From assembly GCA_002690445.1 (NCBI GenBank), contig NZER01000040.1, positions 3,526-8,910 on the forward strand: 5,385 bases of DNA, in the 5' to 3' direction. Each line of letters opens with the position of its first letter. Position 1 is the stretch's first letter. The notes beneath the pieces are model-generated. The model searched no databases, was not told the origin of the DNA, and saw only the letters and a list, made by a program, of their open reading frames with translations. The stretch comes from Candidatus Pacearchaeota archaeon. GTDB lineage: Archaea > Nanoarchaeota > Nanoarchaeia > Pacearchaeales > GW2011-AR1. This document shows positions 4,456 to 5,385 of this stretch, piece after piece. Position numbers and translations under genes: made by a program.

Positions 4456-5385
4456 CTAGTTATTTACAGAAACAATAGCATAATTTGTGGTGATTAATGT
4501 AGACGCAACTGAAGCTGCATTTTGTAAAGCGCATCGTGTAACTTTTACTGGGTCTATTATTCCAGCGTCCAACATATTAACTAATTCATTTGTTGCGAAA
4601 TTCCAGCCGTTATTTTTGCTAGAAGCCTCAACCTCAGATAGAATTAAATCTGGTGACTCTCCAGCGTTGATCGCCATTTGTCGTAATGGCTCTTTTACGG
4701 CTTCTAATACTATTGCAACTCCTAATTGTTGGTTTTCATTATCTGTTTTAATTTCCGCATTTTCGCAGGCTCTTAACAATGATATGCCGCCGCCAGCTAT
4801 AATTCCTTCCTGCTGTGCTGATTTTACGGCTTCCAAAGCGTCTTCAATTCTATGCTTTTTCTCTATCATTTCAATTTCCGTGGCGCCGCCAACTTTAATA
4901 ATTGCAATCCCACTAGCCAATCTTGTAATCCTTTCTTGAATTTGAGTGCATCCATCTAAATTACCTGATTGCTCAATTTCTGCTTTCAAAGTATCAATTC
5001 TTTTTTCAATTTCATCAAGACTCCCTTTCCCGTCAACAATTGTTGTAAAATATTTAGTGCTTTCAATTGTATTGGCGCTGCCAAAATCTTGTAGTTTAAT
5101 ATCTTTAAATTTTATATTATTTTCTCTACTTACAAATGTTGCACCAACTGACAGTGCTAAATCTTTAAGGATGTTTCTTCTTTCCTCGCCATATTTTGGA
5201 GCTTTAATCGCTGCAACTCTTAACGTGCCCCGCGTTGCATTCATGATGAGGGCGGCCAATGCTTGACCTTCTACGTTGTCTGCAACAATTATTAGCGGCT
5301 TTGCTTCTCGTGCGGCCAACTCTAAAATTGGCATCATCTCATCTACTGTTTCAATTTTCCTATCCGTGACAAGGAATAATGGATT
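4456..5385 (-). CDS. groEL: GroEL-type chaperonin (Cpn60), C-terminal 309 residues; 5' end outside the window
   Basis: The frame is open to the right edge and aligns nearly without gaps to E. coli GroEL from about residue 217 (NPLFLVTDRK corresponds to SPFILLADKK). It covers most of the apical domain, with hydrophobic groove positions kept (M, L in EMMPIL; L, I, M in EGQALAALIMN). The intermediate and equatorial domains follow. RIEDAL holds the catalytic Asp matching D398. The IIAGGG loop and GIIDPVKVTR (matching D495) are intact, so ATPase function is likely. The PROSITE-type signature is present except for Ser in place of its first Ala (SAQQEGIIAGGG). It ends ITTNYAIVSVNN and stops, lacking the roughly 23-residue Gly-Met tail of most bacterial GroELs. 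That, and a neighbourhood of small phage-like genes instead of groES followed by host genes, suggests a phage-encoded copy. groES, if present, would lie beyond the right edge. Confidence 0.93.
   Translation of the reverse strand, partial: NPLFLVTDRKIETVDEMMPILELAAREAKPLIIVADNVEGQALAALIMNATRGTLRVAAIKAPKYGEERRNILKDLALSVGATFVSRENNIKFKDIKLQDFGSANTIESTKYFTTIVDGKGSLDEIEKRIDTLKAEIEQSGNLDGCTQIQERITRLASGIAIIKVGGATEIEMIEKKHRIEDALEAVKSAQQEGIIAGGGISLLRACENAEIKTDNENQQLGVAIVLEAVKEPLRQMAINAGESPDLILSEVEASSKNNGWNFATNELVNMLDAGIIDPVKVTRCALQNAASVASTLITTNYAIVSVNN

Noticed and set aside
4487..5266. Long plus-strand open frames (150 and 106 codons) opposite the chaperonin
   Set aside because: They are antisense shadows of the well-conserved GroEL frame. 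Their translations are Ser/Pro/Leu-rich with no recognisable motif and no ribosome binding site.

Overview
The window looks like a piece of a large tailed-phage genome, or a phage-derived contig, probably from an aquatic (perhaps marine) bacterial host. All ten supported genes lie on the minus strand. They are packed with 1-22 nt overlaps (ATGA and TAATG junctions) or gaps of mostly 3-51 nt. Most are small proteins with no recognisable cellular function, while the two clearly recognisable enzymes or chaperones are typical of host genes carried by phages. No tRNA, rRNA, insertion sequence, CRISPR array or long repeat was seen. The phage assignment is an inference from architecture and remembered protein patterns. 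No terminase, capsid or tail gene lies inside the window.

Layout in the direction of transcription, right to left. The right edge holds the C-terminal 309 codons of a GroEL-type (Cpn60) chaperonin, cut off by the window. It has conserved apical and ATPase residues but no Gly-Met tail. A small coiled-coil protein with a C-terminal membrane anchor follows, reminiscent of XhlA-like phage lysis-associated proteins, behind a perfect AGGAGG. A 51-nt gap then carries a near-consensus sigma70 promoter (TTGACA, 17 nt, TATCAT). It should start a run of five small overlapping or near-abutting unknown genes (92, 82, 94, 147 and 108 aa).

Next comes a 533-aa acidic protein that is much richer in GC than its neighbours. 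It carries a Thr-x-Trp-Cys motif and an N-terminal leader resembling the capsid-targeting peptides of T4-like internal proteins, with Leu-x-Glu sites of the kind cut by the prohead protease. Its stop codon overlaps the start of a 158-aa membrane protein of the fatty acid hydroxylase/sterol desaturase superfamily with a complete four-cluster histidine set. A 78-aa predicted secreted protein follows closely.

After a 137-nt non-coding gap with two hairpins, the first 28 codons of another gene with a hydrophobic N-terminus run off the left edge behind a strong Shine-Dalgarno.

A working picture, inferred: the chaperonin may support folding of phage virion proteins, the 533-aa protein may be packaged into the head, and the hydroxylase with its secreted neighbour may modify the host envelope or lipids late in infection. 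The small genes are undescribed accessory or structural-support genes.
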